Positions 35,207-44,152 of a stretch of DNA of 56,775 nucleotides are shown here, piece by piece. The position numbers were made by a program, and so were the translations under genes. The notes beneath the pieces were generated by a model, which saw only the letters and a list, made by a program, of their open reading frames with translations, had not been told where the DNA came from and ran no database searches. Positions within the stretch are counted from its first letter, which is position 1. Each line of letters starts with the position of its first letter. Location of the stretch: contig JAEUTP010000021.1 of the NCBI GenBank assembly GCA_016787705.1, forward strand, positions 1 to 56,775. Direction: 5' to 3'. This DNA is from Bacteroidia bacterium (GTDB taxonomy: Bacteria; Bacteroidota; Bacteroidia; B-17B0; Aurantibacillaceae).

Positions 35207-37873
35207 TTATAAGTTGGCTTGTTCGCTAATTTTAAATTCAGTACGGCGATTGATCTTGTGCTCATCATCCGTACACTCAATATCGTTAGCACATTTATTT
35301 AGTAATTTTGTTTCGCCATAACCAATGGCTTTTAATCTCGTTTTATTTATGCCTTTTGCTACCATGTAATTAACAACAAAATCTGCACGTTTTTTAGACA
35401 AAGTTAAGTTAAATTGATCACTTGAGCGAGAATCTGTATGAGAACTCACTTCAATAATTAATTTAAGATTACTGTTTAAAACCGTAATGATCTTATCCAT
35501 TACTTTTTGCCCCGCATCATCAAATTTAAAATCACCAAAAGCATAATAAATATTTTCAACAATAGTTAATTCAGCTTTTTCTTTGTTCTTCATTTCAAGC
35601 ACAGCTAACCATGGGTCATCTACCACAAACTCACCCATAGCAGCCTTATCCGCATCTAATAATTTAAAAATAAATTTACCATTGCCGTTCTTATCCAATA
35701 CTTTATATATTCTTCCTTTGCTATCTGCAATATAAATTCGTGTTACACCTTTAAAGTTAGGGTCATTCTCATCCACTTCAAATAAGTAATTTTTATCGCC
35801 TTTTAAATTTCTGAAATTAAATTTTCCCTTATCCGATGATGAAACTTCTTTCACCTCTCCATCTGTAATATCTTCTTTTATTTTAAGTTTAGCGTTGGCA
35901 ATTGGTTTTTTATTTTGATCGTACATATAACCGTAAACATCCATAATAAGGTTAGCGTCATCGGCGTCCATTTCTTTAAGCAGGTTTTTCTCAGAGCTTA
36001 AGATCCTGAAGTTAAATTTATCTTTACCGGTATAAAATGTTTTTAGCTCTTTCCCACTTTTGTTTGTTAGGGTAACTTTTGTATTTGGGGGTAACGAAAT
36101 ATCCGATTCAACTATTGAGATTATATAATTTTGATCGGCTGGAATGTTTCTGAATGCAAAAGCTCCAAATTCATTAGTAGTTGTTTCCTCAACAACATCA
36201 CCAAAATCATTGATGATTTTTATACGTGTGTTTTTAATTGCTTTACTTGGGTTTTCACCATATAATAAATTTCCGGCAAGGGTTAAATTATCATCTGTGT
36301 ACATATCCGGTAAACCATTTGGATCGATAGGTAAATTTTTAAAAACAAATTTTTGACCATTTACTGTATTAGTTACACGTTGTATGATTCCATTCTTATC
36401 CGACATATAATAGCGTGCTTTACCGCTGAATTTAGGATCTGTTTCATCAATAAAAGCCATATATTTTTTTTCTGCATCCAGGTTTTTAAATTCAAAATAA
36501 CCTTCATTGTTTGTTCTCGTGCTGTCAATTGCCAATCCCTTTTCATCAAGCAATACAACTTTTACTTTTGACGCGCCATCCAGTGGGTTTTCGGTTAAAA
36601 GAACTGTTCCTGAAATGGTCATCGATTTATTAGTAAATTCGTACCAGTAAATATCATCTTTTCCTTTTCCGCCGATACGGTTGGACGAGAAATATCCAAT
36701 TGAATCATTTAAAAACGTGATGCCAAAATCATCCATACTGCTGTTAAGGTTCATGCCTTCATTACGCACCAAAAGCCATTTGTTATCAATCGTTTTTGCA
36801 GTATAAATATCCAGTCCTCCAAAACCCGGTAAGCCACTTGACGAAAAGAAAAGTATACCATCTTGGCGGATGCATGGAAACATTTCGTCGCCGCTTGTAT
36901 TAATATCCGGACCCAGATTTACAGGTTTGCCCCAGTTAGATCCTTCTTTGGTACACATCCAAATGTCTTTACCACCTTGCCCGCCGGGCATATCACTTGT
37001 GAAAAACAATTTCGTATTATCGGCATTAATACTTGGATGTGCTACAGAATAATTATCACTGTTAAATTCAAAAGGTTTTATATTTCCCCAGCTTCTGTCT
37101 TCGCCGGTAGCAAAATACAGTTTAGCGGTATTCACAAAATCTTTTTTCTTTTTATAAAGTACACGTGTAAAGTATAATGTTTTACCATCTGAACTTACGC
37201 AAGCAGGGCCATCATGATAATCTGAATTTATTTTTTTAGAAAAAGATCTTGATTTGCTCGCTTCTACACCTGTAATTGTTGTAACGTACATATTAAGATA
37301 AGGTTCACCATTATAATCATTCACGGTATAATCAACAAAATTAAAAGCTTCACGTTCTGCAACAAACATTAATTTATCTTTCACAATAAAGGGAGAGAAC
37401 TCAGATTTTGGTGAATTTATTTTTTCAATATTCTTTACTTCGTACTCGATAGGTTTAGAAGTGTAATATTTTATCTCTCTGCAAAATTTTATAGCATTTT
37501 TTACATTAACATTATTAGGGCTTAACTTAATGTAATTTGTATATTCGGTTACAGCTTCATCGTATTTATTATTTGCTTGTAAAACCTGTGCGTAATTGTA
37601 ATGCACATCCGCATCAACTGGCGTATTCATTGCTAAAGCATTTCTGTAAGCAAATTCGGCATTGTAATAATCATTTATTTTTTTATAGCTGTTTGCTAAT
37701 TTAATGTAAGCCTGTTGCTTAACAGGCGAATTACCATTGGCTGCCTTTTTATAGCAATAAATAGCTTTAATGAATTGGTATTTATCATAATATTTATCGC
37801 CTTTATTTATTTGAGAAAATAAATGGCCGGTAAATAAAACAACAATAAAAAAATAAAATATCTTTTTAAACAT
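35207..37873 (-). CDS. OmpA/beta-propeller/TPR T9SS-associated protein (PorE-like)
   Basis: 888 residues. Signal peptide; TPR block (~20-130); PD40/WD40-type propeller (~150-400) with repeats like YFTR, LFFTSDMPGGQGGKDIWM and YFSSNRIGGKGKDDIYWYE; three carboxypeptidase-regulatory-like units (~410-760) each with FRNL/FKNL and a D.N.K/G.. motif; then OmpA C-terminal domain (~775-885) with the peptidoglycan-binding pattern SSHTDSRSSDQFNLTLSKKRA and NRRTEFKI. P. gingivalis PorE, a T9SS component, has the same four-part order with about 670 residues; this protein is longer because of extra regulatory-like units. It sits 6 bp after PorP/SprF and probably tethers the complex to peptidoglycan. Confidence 0.88.
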   Translation of the reverse strand: MFKKIFYFFIVVLFTGHLFSQINKGDKYYDKYQFIKAIYCYKKAANGNSPVKQQAYIKLANSYKKINDYYNAEFAYRNALAMNTPVDADVHYNYAQVLQANNKYDEAVTEYTNYIKLSPNNVNVKNAIKFCREIKYYTSKPIEYEVKNIEKINSPKSEFSPFIVKDKLMFVAEREAFNFVDYTVNDYNGEPYLNMYVTTITGVEASKSRSFSKKINSDYHDGPACVSSDGKTLYFTRVLYKKKKDFVNTAKLYFATGEDRSWGNIKPFEFNSDNYSVAHPSINADNTKLFFTSDMPGGQGGKDIWMCTKEGSNWGKPVNLGPDINTSGDEMFPCIRQDGILFFSSSGLPGFGGLDIYTAKTIDNKWLLVRNEGMNLNSSMDDFGITFLNDSIGYFSSNRIGGKGKDDIYWYEFTNKSMTISGTVLLTENPLDGASKVKVVLLDEKGLAIDSTRTNNEGYFEFKNLDAEKKYMAFIDETDPKFSGKARYYMSDKNGIIQRVTNTVNGQKFVFKNLPIDPNGLPDMYTDDNLTLAGNLLYGENPSKAIKNTRIKIINDFGDVVEETTTNEFGAFAFRNIPADQNYIISIVESDISLPPNTKVTLTNKSGKELKTFYTGKDKFNFRILSSEKNLLKEMDADDANLIMDVYGYMYDQNKKPIANAKLKIKEDITDGEVKEVSSSDKGKFNFRNLKGDKNYLFEVDENDPNFKGVTRIYIADSKGRIYKVLDKNGNGKFIFKLLDADKAAMGEFVVDDPWLAVLEMKNKEKAELTIVENIYYAFGDFKFDDAGQKVMDKIITVLNSNLKLIIEVSSHTDSRSSDQFNLTLSKKRADFVVNYMVAKGINKTRLKAIGYGETKLLNKCANDIECTDDEHKINRRTEFKISEQANL

Positions 37874-37879
37874 ATAGTA

Positions 37880-38824
37880 CTATAAAAATCGTGGGTTTAA
37901 CATTTTTGATTTAGTGCCCGAAAAGTCAAAGCCAATCATTACCTCATGGCTTGGCCCTAATCTTCTGGCATCTTTTAATCCTGTATCGTAACAATAGGCA
38001 ACTCTGAATTTGTTGTTTACATAATATTGAAATAAAAATCCGGGTCCATAACTTCCTTTAAAAAAAACGCCAAGCCATAATTTATTTTTGATAAAAAAGT
38101 TAAGGTTCAGATCTCCGTTTCCTTTTCCGTTAACCGCACGCACTAAGAAAGTTGGAGCAAAAATTAAATTATCGTTTATTTTAAACGATTTACCTATTGT
38201 AAAAATAGAATGTGTTCTTAAACGGTAACTAATACTTCCGCCACCGCTTTTCCCGCCGGTAGTATCACCCGTTAAAGCATAACTATAAAGGGCTTTATTT
38301 TGAATATGAGAAACACTATAGCCAACAAAAAAAGTATTTGATCTTAAGTATAAACCTGAATTAATATCCAATGCATTATAAGTTTGATTTTGTAAATAAA
38401 AAGCATTTGTTTCGGTTGTTTTAAAAGTAATTTCCTGGAAATTGAACTGAAAACGGTTATAGCCTGCGTTTAAACCAAAAGATAATTTCCACTTATTGTT
38501 TAATTTTAAAATATAAGCAAAGTTGCCATATACCCCCAACATGTTACGCGGTCCCATGGCATCATTAACAACAGTCAAACCAACACCCACATTTTTATTT
38601 AAGATAGGGCCATGCACGCTTAGGCAAGAAGTTTTTGGAGCACCTTTAAAGCCTGACCATTGGTTACGAACGCAGGCTACAACTGAAATTCCATCCCTCG
38701 CGCCAGCATATGCAGGATTAATTACCATTTGATTAAATTGGTAAAGATTGTACTGTGGATCTTGTTGTGCCTTTGCAAGGCAAACACAAACAAAACTCAA
38801 AAGTAGTAATAGATGTTTTTTCAT
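37880..38824 (-). CDS. PorP/SprF-family T9SS outer-membrane protein
   Basis: 314 residues. Signal peptide ending in AQQDPQYNLYQFNQMVINPAYAGA, the family signature, then a 14-strand-type outer-membrane barrel with alternating hydrophobic strands and the VACVRNQW and GVYGNFAYIL blocks. SprF in Flavobacterium is needed to move SprB to the surface and is encoded beside it. Here the two type-B sorting-domain proteins are encoded directly upstream, which suggests this barrel handles their export or attachment. Confidence 0.95.
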   Translation of the reverse strand: MKKHLLLLLSFVCVCLAKAQQDPQYNLYQFNQMVINPAYAGARDGISVVACVRNQWSGFKGAPKTSCLSVHGPILNKNVGVGLTVVNDAMGPRNMLGVYGNFAYILKLNNKWKLSFGLNAGYNRFQFNFQEITFKTTETNAFYLQNQTYNALDINSGLYLRSNTFFVGYSVSHIQNKALYSYALTGDTTGGKSGGGSISYRLRTHSIFTIGKSFKINDNLIFAPTFLVRAVNGKGNGDLNLNFFIKNKLWLGVFFKGSYGPGFLFQYYVNNKFRVAYCYDTGLKDARRLGPSHEVMIGFDFSGTKSKMLNPRFL

Positions 38825-38829
38825 TTTAA

Positions 38830-41055
38830 TTAATTTGCTAATAATTCAACCCAGCCTTTTTGTAATGGAGTTCCGTCTCCAAAATTTACTACAAAAAAGT
38901 AAGTAGATGGTGTTAATGTTCTTAAGTGCTCTGTAGTAGGCCAATAGTTTGTTGTATTGTTATATTTTGGTGTTGTAAATATTTCTTTTCCCCAACGGTT
39001 ATATATAGTCACCGTATTGTTTGCGAAATTTTCAATGTTATCTATTCTAAAAATATTATTGTTATTATAACCGTTAATAGTAACACCGGTATATATTTTT
39101 GGTGTACAATTTGGATCAACATCAATAGTTATTGTTTTAGAAGAAGCGCAACCTAGCGTATCAATAAAATCTAATGTATAAGTTGTTGCAACAGTTGGTG
39201 AGGTACTGAAAAGCGAAGTGAAACTAGCATTATTCCATGTGTAAGAAAAGGCTGATGGCATGCTCAGGGTTACCATATCACCAAGGCAAGCCGGATTTTT
39301 TGAAGCAATAATATTATCAGTATTTAATGGGTGCAAGCTTACATTAACTGTATTTGTACCTTTGCAACCATTTGTTAGTTGACCAACAACTGTGTATGTA
39401 CTATTTGATAAACCCTGAACGGATAATGTTGACGTAGTAGAAACAGCACCTGTTGACCCCGAATACCAGGTGTAGGTTGCGGCACCAAAAGCAGTTGTTG
39501 TTGCCGTTTGCGCATAACACACTTTTAAATTTTGCTGAGTTAAACCAATAGTTGGCGTATTTGAGATCAAATTAATTGTGTCGGAGCGCAATGTACATGT
39601 GTTACCTGAGTACATATTAAAATCAACAAGTGCTTTATATTGCCCGGCAACGGTTGTATTAAATGCCGAGGTAGTAGCTACTATCGAACCTGTGGAAATG
39701 TTCTCCCAATTATAATTTAATGAGTTGGTAAATGTTACTAGAGTTGTAGCGGCAAATGTAGAGGGGCTGCTACCGCAGTTTATGGATGGTGTAACGCTTG
39801 CAAATACATTGTTTGAATAATTTGCTATCATATATGTATGCTCCAGATTACCTTTCCATGGTTTGAATACTATGTCATTTAAACCATTTACATCTATATC
39901 AGATAACTGCAATTCATCCAAATGAGCAATAAGCGGAAATGAAATAGTTGTTGAAGGATTAAAATAAGTGATGTTATTGCCATTGCCGGGATAAGCCACC
40001 ATTCCTGAAAAACCAAGAACATTGCCAATACCAACAAAATCAATATTACTGTCTCCATTTATATGACCCAATTTAAAATCAGTAAAATTACAAACGGTTT
40101 GAATATCAACATGAAAAGAAAGATTAAAGCTGTTTATACCTGCATAAACTTTTATTTTATCTCCAAAACTGCTACCAGTGCCAATAAAAACAAAATCAAG
40201 TTTTCCGTCACTGTTTACATCTGCTATTTCGGATTTTTTTATGTAATAATTTGGAGATAATAGCGGCGCGGGTGAAAGATAAGTTTGATGATAGTTAAAA
40301 GAAAAATTGTTTGGGAGAGAAGTATTCTCAAGAAAGACTACCGAATCAGCCACTTGGTCATAAGTTAACATTACATCCTTTAAACCATCAGGATCGTTTA
40401 ATATGTTACCTACACTGATGTCAAAATTTGCTGCAGGTAAATATGAGGCCGTTGTAAAAACATTTTGCAAGGCTGTGGCAAAAAAACTTGTTCCATTATT
40501 TGAGAAAGGCATTAGGGTTAATCCGGTGCCGGTTGTACTGACAAAATAAAAATCATCAAAACCACTGTTGTCAATATTATCAGCCTTTAAAAAATGTGCC
40601 TTATTTATAAAAGGTGTTATGATGGCAATTTTTTGGTTCAGTGTAAAATTATAATTATCATTGTTCTTAAACACAAAAATAAAGCTATCGGTTGTAAACA
40701 CAAGATCAGGCAAGAGATCGCCATTAAAAAAACCAACATCAATTGCCTGATTTTGTCCGTTACCAAAACCTCCAGGTACATTTAAAAGTGTTTGAAAAGA
40801 AAAACTTCCCGAGCTAAGAAAGCTGTAAAATTTTATTCTGTCGTTAGCCGGATCTGAAACAACTACATCTTTATAAGATCCGTTTGTAGTGAGTTTTGAA
40901 ACAACCATATTTTTGGTGTTGTTTAATGGTCCCGGATTTACTTTGATAATATCATCAAAACAAAAATTATCCTGCGAATAAGGTAAAACATTTTGCGCAT
41001 TTGTTTTAAATGTACAAACAAAGATCATTAATAATATGAGTATTTTATTTTTCAT
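38830..41055 (-). CDS. FG-GAP/Ig-like surface protein with type-B T9SS domain
   Basis: 741 residues. Signal peptide (ends TNAQ). FG-GAP/VCBS-like repeats (~30-420) with units such as DIDVNGLNDIVF, EIADVNSDGKLDFVFIG and GDSNIDFVGIG, probably a calcium-binding propeller. Two to three PKD/Ig-like units (~430-640) follow, then a type-B sorting domain (gliding-motility C-terminal domain, ~655-741: GVTINGYNNNNIF.I..I, VTIYNRWGKEIF, GWVELLAN). Expected surface protein exported by T9SS with the adjacent PorP/SprF. Confidence 0.88.
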   Translation of the reverse strand: MKNKILILLMIFVCTFKTNAQNVLPYSQDNFCFDDIIKVNPGPLNNTKNMVVSKLTTNGSYKDVVVSDPANDRIKFYSFLSSGSFSFQTLLNVPGGFGNGQNQAIDVGFFNGDLLPDLVFTTDSFIFVFKNNDNYNFTLNQKIAIITPFINKAHFLKADNIDNSGFDDFYFVSTTGTGLTLMPFSNNGTSFFATALQNVFTTASYLPAANFDISVGNILNDPDGLKDVMLTYDQVADSVVFLENTSLPNNFSFNYHQTYLSPAPLLSPNYYIKKSEIADVNSDGKLDFVFIGTGSSFGDKIKVYAGINSFNLSFHVDIQTVCNFTDFKLGHINGDSNIDFVGIGNVLGFSGMVAYPGNGNNITYFNPSTTISFPLIAHLDELQLSDIDVNGLNDIVFKPWKGNLEHTYMIANYSNNVFASVTPSINCGSSPSTFAATTLVTFTNSLNYNWENISTGSIVATTSAFNTTVAGQYKALVDFNMYSGNTCTLRSDTINLISNTPTIGLTQQNLKVCYAQTATTTAFGAATYTWYSGSTGAVSTTSTLSVQGLSNSTYTVVGQLTNGCKGTNTVNVSLHPLNTDNIIASKNPACLGDMVTLSMPSAFSYTWNNASFTSLFSTSPTVATTYTLDFIDTLGCASSKTITIDVDPNCTPKIYTGVTINGYNNNNIFRIDNIENFANNTVTIYNRWGKEIFTTPKYNNTTNYWPTTEHLRTLTPSTYFFVVNFGDGTPLQKGWVELLAN

Positions 41056-41057
41056 TA

Positions 41058-41819
41058 CTAATTCTTTAATAATTCTATCCAGCCTTTAATTGGCCCGCTG
41101 CCATCTCCTAAATACAAAATATAAAAATAAGTTGTGGAAATAAGATCGCTGTCATCATTTCCGGGCCAGGCTTTAGTTACATTATCATAACCTGTTTTAT
41201 CGTATAATAAATTTCCCCAGCGGTTGTAAATAAATAAATGGTTGTTAGGGAATTCAGTAATATTATCAATTGTAAAAACATCGTTATTTCCATCTCCGTT
41301 AGGCGTAATGCCACTATATATCTTTATTTTACATGGTCCGTTAACATCGGCAATAGTAACCTGGTTAACAAAAATGCTGTCGTATTGATTTACACCAACT
41401 GTATATGTTATTTGAGTTGTAACGGTATACACACCGGCTTTTAAGCTGTCTACTCTTGAACAATTGCCTGGGGCACAAACAGATGTGGGATTCCATGTAT
41501 ACAGAACCGTGTAAGGGACATTGCAGCTAACAGCCATAGAAATTATGCCATCGTTCTTATCCTTACAGCTAATATCAGTTGCCATTGGAGTAACAGAAAA
41601 TATTTTTGTAATTACAAAGTTTTGTAAAAATCCCTGTGTAATAATAGTGTTTGCATTGTAAATAGTGGAAGTAAACGGTTCGCCTATATTGTCAGTTAGT
41701 GTTATGCCATTGCTTAACTGCCAGTTGTTACCTGCCGAATTAATTACATGTGGCGTAATTGTTTGAGAAAAATAATTTGTAAAAGATAAAAAGAGTAGTA
41801 TGTGAAATATTTTTTTCAT
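41058..41819 (-). CDS. Short type-B T9SS sorting-domain protein
   Basis: 253 residues from ATG 41819; the longer frame would overlap the gene before it. Signal peptide (ends YFSQ), an N-terminal beta-domain (about 25-90, with LSNGITLTDNIGEPF and a TQGFLQ turn seen in many type-B cargo proteins), one SprB-like segment (DISCKDKNDGIISMAV..) and a type-B sorting domain (~165-253: ITPNGDGNNDVF.IDNI, LFIYNRWGNLLY, GWIELLKN). The sorting end is nearly the same as that of the next gene. It may be a small partner or a filler subunit of the same surface structure. Confidence 0.88.
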   Translation of the reverse strand: MKKIFHILLFLSFTNYFSQTITPHVINSAGNNWQLSNGITLTDNIGEPFTSTIYNANTIITQGFLQNFVITKIFSVTPMATDISCKDKNDGIISMAVSCNVPYTVLYTWNPTSVCAPGNCSRVDSLKAGVYTVTTQITYTVGVNQYDSIFVNQVTIADVNGPCKIKIYSGITPNGDGNNDVFTIDNITEFPNNHLFIYNRWGNLLYDKTGYDNVTKAWPGNDDSDLISTTYFYILYLGDGSGPIKGWIELLKN

Positions 41820-41820
41820 T

Positions 41821-44151
41821 CTATTCAATAACAAAATATTTAAAATCTATAGTATTTGCAGTAATACTTGCTGTACCCGTATTTTTAAATGTTACAGTAA
41901 ATCCATTACCACTGCCACCGGAAATATATCTTGCTAAAGATGCAGTTTCTGTATTCATAGCTTCCAGCATTACATGAGGCAAACCAACAGAGTATTGTTT
42001 GTCAAAGTTTACAGTAATTGTAATTAGTTGGCCTGGAAGAATACCAATTGGAGGTGATAAAATACCAAGTACTTCTCCTCTCACATCGTTTGAGCCTGAT
42101 TGCTTTGTTGCCGTAACAGTAGTGGCAGCAGAGGAAGTTGTAAAGCAAGAGGCATTAATATTTGTACCTGTTGCAGCAAGATGGCCGTCATTGAGCAATA
42201 GTGAGGTATTTGAGGATCCTGCGGTAGAATTAGAATGTTTTGCATCAATGGCCGCGCCTGTAGAAAAAGATTCTGCTTTTAAGGCGGGAGGAGTGCTGTT
42301 TGATGCAATATAAACCGCGTTTAATGCAGACGCAGTGCCTTGCAGTAAAAATTTTCCTGCACCGCCATTACCTGTTGTTAAGCCAAATATGCCAATGCTA
42401 TTATTAGATTCGCCCCAAATACCATAATTGCTTTGAGAAAAACCTTTTACCCCGGATGCATTATTACTTAAGCCATATACCCCAGCGTTATTTGTAGATG
42501 AGCCAACCGCCTCTCCAAAAATTGCGGGATTTGTTGCAGATGCTGTAGCACCGGTGCTACCATAAATACCTGTACCGATGCCTGTATTATTTATTATTGC
42601 TGCTTCGCTACTATTATTTTGCGTTGCTAAAATAGCGTGCGCAGCTGCAGTATTATTTATATCTAATTTCGCACTTGGAAAAGTTGTTCCAAGACCAACA
42701 TTATTCGATGCTCCTTCAACATAAATAGCAGGATTGCTTGTAAAGCTTCCGGCAGTTAATCTTAAATTGCTTGTACCATTAAGGTATATATCTGCATCAC
42801 TGGATGAATAATCTCCTAAATAACCAGTTCGTCCACCAAGTTGGTTAACAAACGAAATAAATGCCTGGTTCAATGTTGCATTGCTACCACCACGAACCGC
42901 AAAATGCCCATAAGTTTGGTCAGATGGATCTGAAGTAGATAATAAACCTTGTAGGGTTAAAGCTCTTCCGAGTGATGTGTTTGATGTATTACCCCCAATA
43001 ACAACACCCCCGCTGGTTGAATTGGTACTTGTATTAATTCCAATCCTACCTATTGAGTTGGTCTTTATAATTAATGCAGAAGCATCAGTTGTTCCAAGAA
43101 AATCAATACCGGCTGTTGTTCCTGCATTACCGCCAAGCGACCAGCCTCCACCAGTAGATGTGGTAGTTGGTATACTTTGCCAGATGGCTTTACCGTTTGT
43201 AGTTCGTGTAAGAACAGCGCCAATATTTCCGGGAATATTTAATTGCAATGTATCACGTATAAAAACGTTTCCGTTTTCAAAAACACCGGCAAAGCGATGC
43301 TGTGTTGTGCAGGTAGGATCTGTTGTGGCATATATGCCAACCGCATAATTATTATTTAAGTTTGTACCGTTAGAAGAACCAATAGCAACAACCCCAATAC
43401 CGTTAGCGCCACTTGAATGCCCCTGCCCTAAAACTCCAATACCCTGATCTAAAAGATTATAAGCTAAAAAATGCCCGCCCAAAATACCCGTGGTATTTAA
43501 TGAGTTTGTTGCTGCTGAACTCCCTGCCGCAAAACCTCTAACGCCAGCCATACCTACAGTAGCAGAAGTATGAAAGCCGAATATAGCGGCGCTATCCGAA
43601 CCGCTAGTAGCAATAGATGCAAATTTATTATTTGGAATGGCATAGCGGTTTCCGATATTAACACGCGAACCGGTGTTTATAATATTTGTATCTGCTTTCC
43701 ATGTAGATGTGGATTGATCCCATCTTAAGGTGCTTCCATTAACTGTAGCAGTTGGCAAAGCATTGCCTGCACTTTCAGCATATAAAGCAAATGGCACACT
43801 AACCAATTGTTGCGATCCAACAAATGAATAGGTTGATGTACTTGAAAGCTTTATTGAAACTGACAATGTATAAGGGCTGGCTTGCCATCCAATTGTTGGT
43901 GATAATGCGGTTATAAGGCCAATTTGTGTGCTAAAAATACCAAATGTATTTGGTTGAACACCAAATTGAAACTCATCATGAACGGTATTGCTTGCATTAT
44001 TGGAAATAGTAAAATGAAGATCAATAGGCGTTGTTATGATGCTACCGGTAACATCTCTTGCAACACCCTGATAATTTATTTTTGATGGTGCCTGCGAAAA
44101 AAGCAAAAAAGGTAAAACGGCCAATAAAAATATTTGTATTTTTTTTTTCAT
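41821..44151 (-). CDS. Large secreted tail-fibre-like protein, paralogue B
   Basis: 776 residues. Signal peptide (ends LFSQ), then a conserved N-terminal domain (~22-130) from KINYQGVARDVTGS to GSQQLVSVPFALYAESA, common at the start of Bacteroidota surface proteins. The middle is Gly/Ser/Asn/Thr-rich with short beta-turn repeats (GVYGLSNNASGVKGF, GIWGESNNSIGIFG), as in phage tail fibres and trimeric beta-helices. The C-terminus (~680-776) is a beta-sandwich ending TIDFKYFVIE. No type-A or type-B T9SS tag is visible. Next to paralogue A (1-bp gap) and before the type-B genes. Confidence 0.72.
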   Translation of the reverse strand: MKKKIQIFLLAVLPFLLFSQAPSKINYQGVARDVTGSIITTPIDLHFTISNNASNTVHDEFQFGVQPNTFGIFSTQIGLITALSPTIGWQASPYTLSVSIKLSSTSTYSFVGSQQLVSVPFALYAESAGNALPTATVNGSTLRWDQSTSTWKADTNIINTGSRVNIGNRYAIPNNKFASIATSGSDSAAIFGFHTSATVGMAGVRGFAAGSSAATNSLNTTGILGGHFLAYNLLDQGIGVLGQGHSSGANGIGVVAIGSSNGTNLNNNYAVGIYATTDPTCTTQHRFAGVFENGNVFIRDTLQLNIPGNIGAVLTRTTNGKAIWQSIPTTTSTGGGWSLGGNAGTTAGIDFLGTTDASALIIKTNSIGRIGINTSTNSTSGGVVIGGNTSNTSLGRALTLQGLLSTSDPSDQTYGHFAVRGGSNATLNQAFISFVNQLGGRTGYLGDYSSSDADIYLNGTSNLRLTAGSFTSNPAIYVEGASNNVGLGTTFPSAKLDINNTAAAHAILATQNNSSEAAIINNTGIGTGIYGSTGATASATNPAIFGEAVGSSTNNAGVYGLSNNASGVKGFSQSNYGIWGESNNSIGIFGLTTGNGGAGKFLLQGTASALNAVYIASNSTPPALKAESFSTGAAIDAKHSNSTAGSSNTSLLLNDGHLAATGTNINASCFTTSSAATTVTATKQSGSNDVRGEVLGILSPPIGILPGQLITITVNFDKQYSVGLPHVMLEAMNTETASLARYISGGSGNGFTVTFKNTGTASITANTIDFKYFVIE

Positions 44152-44152
44152 T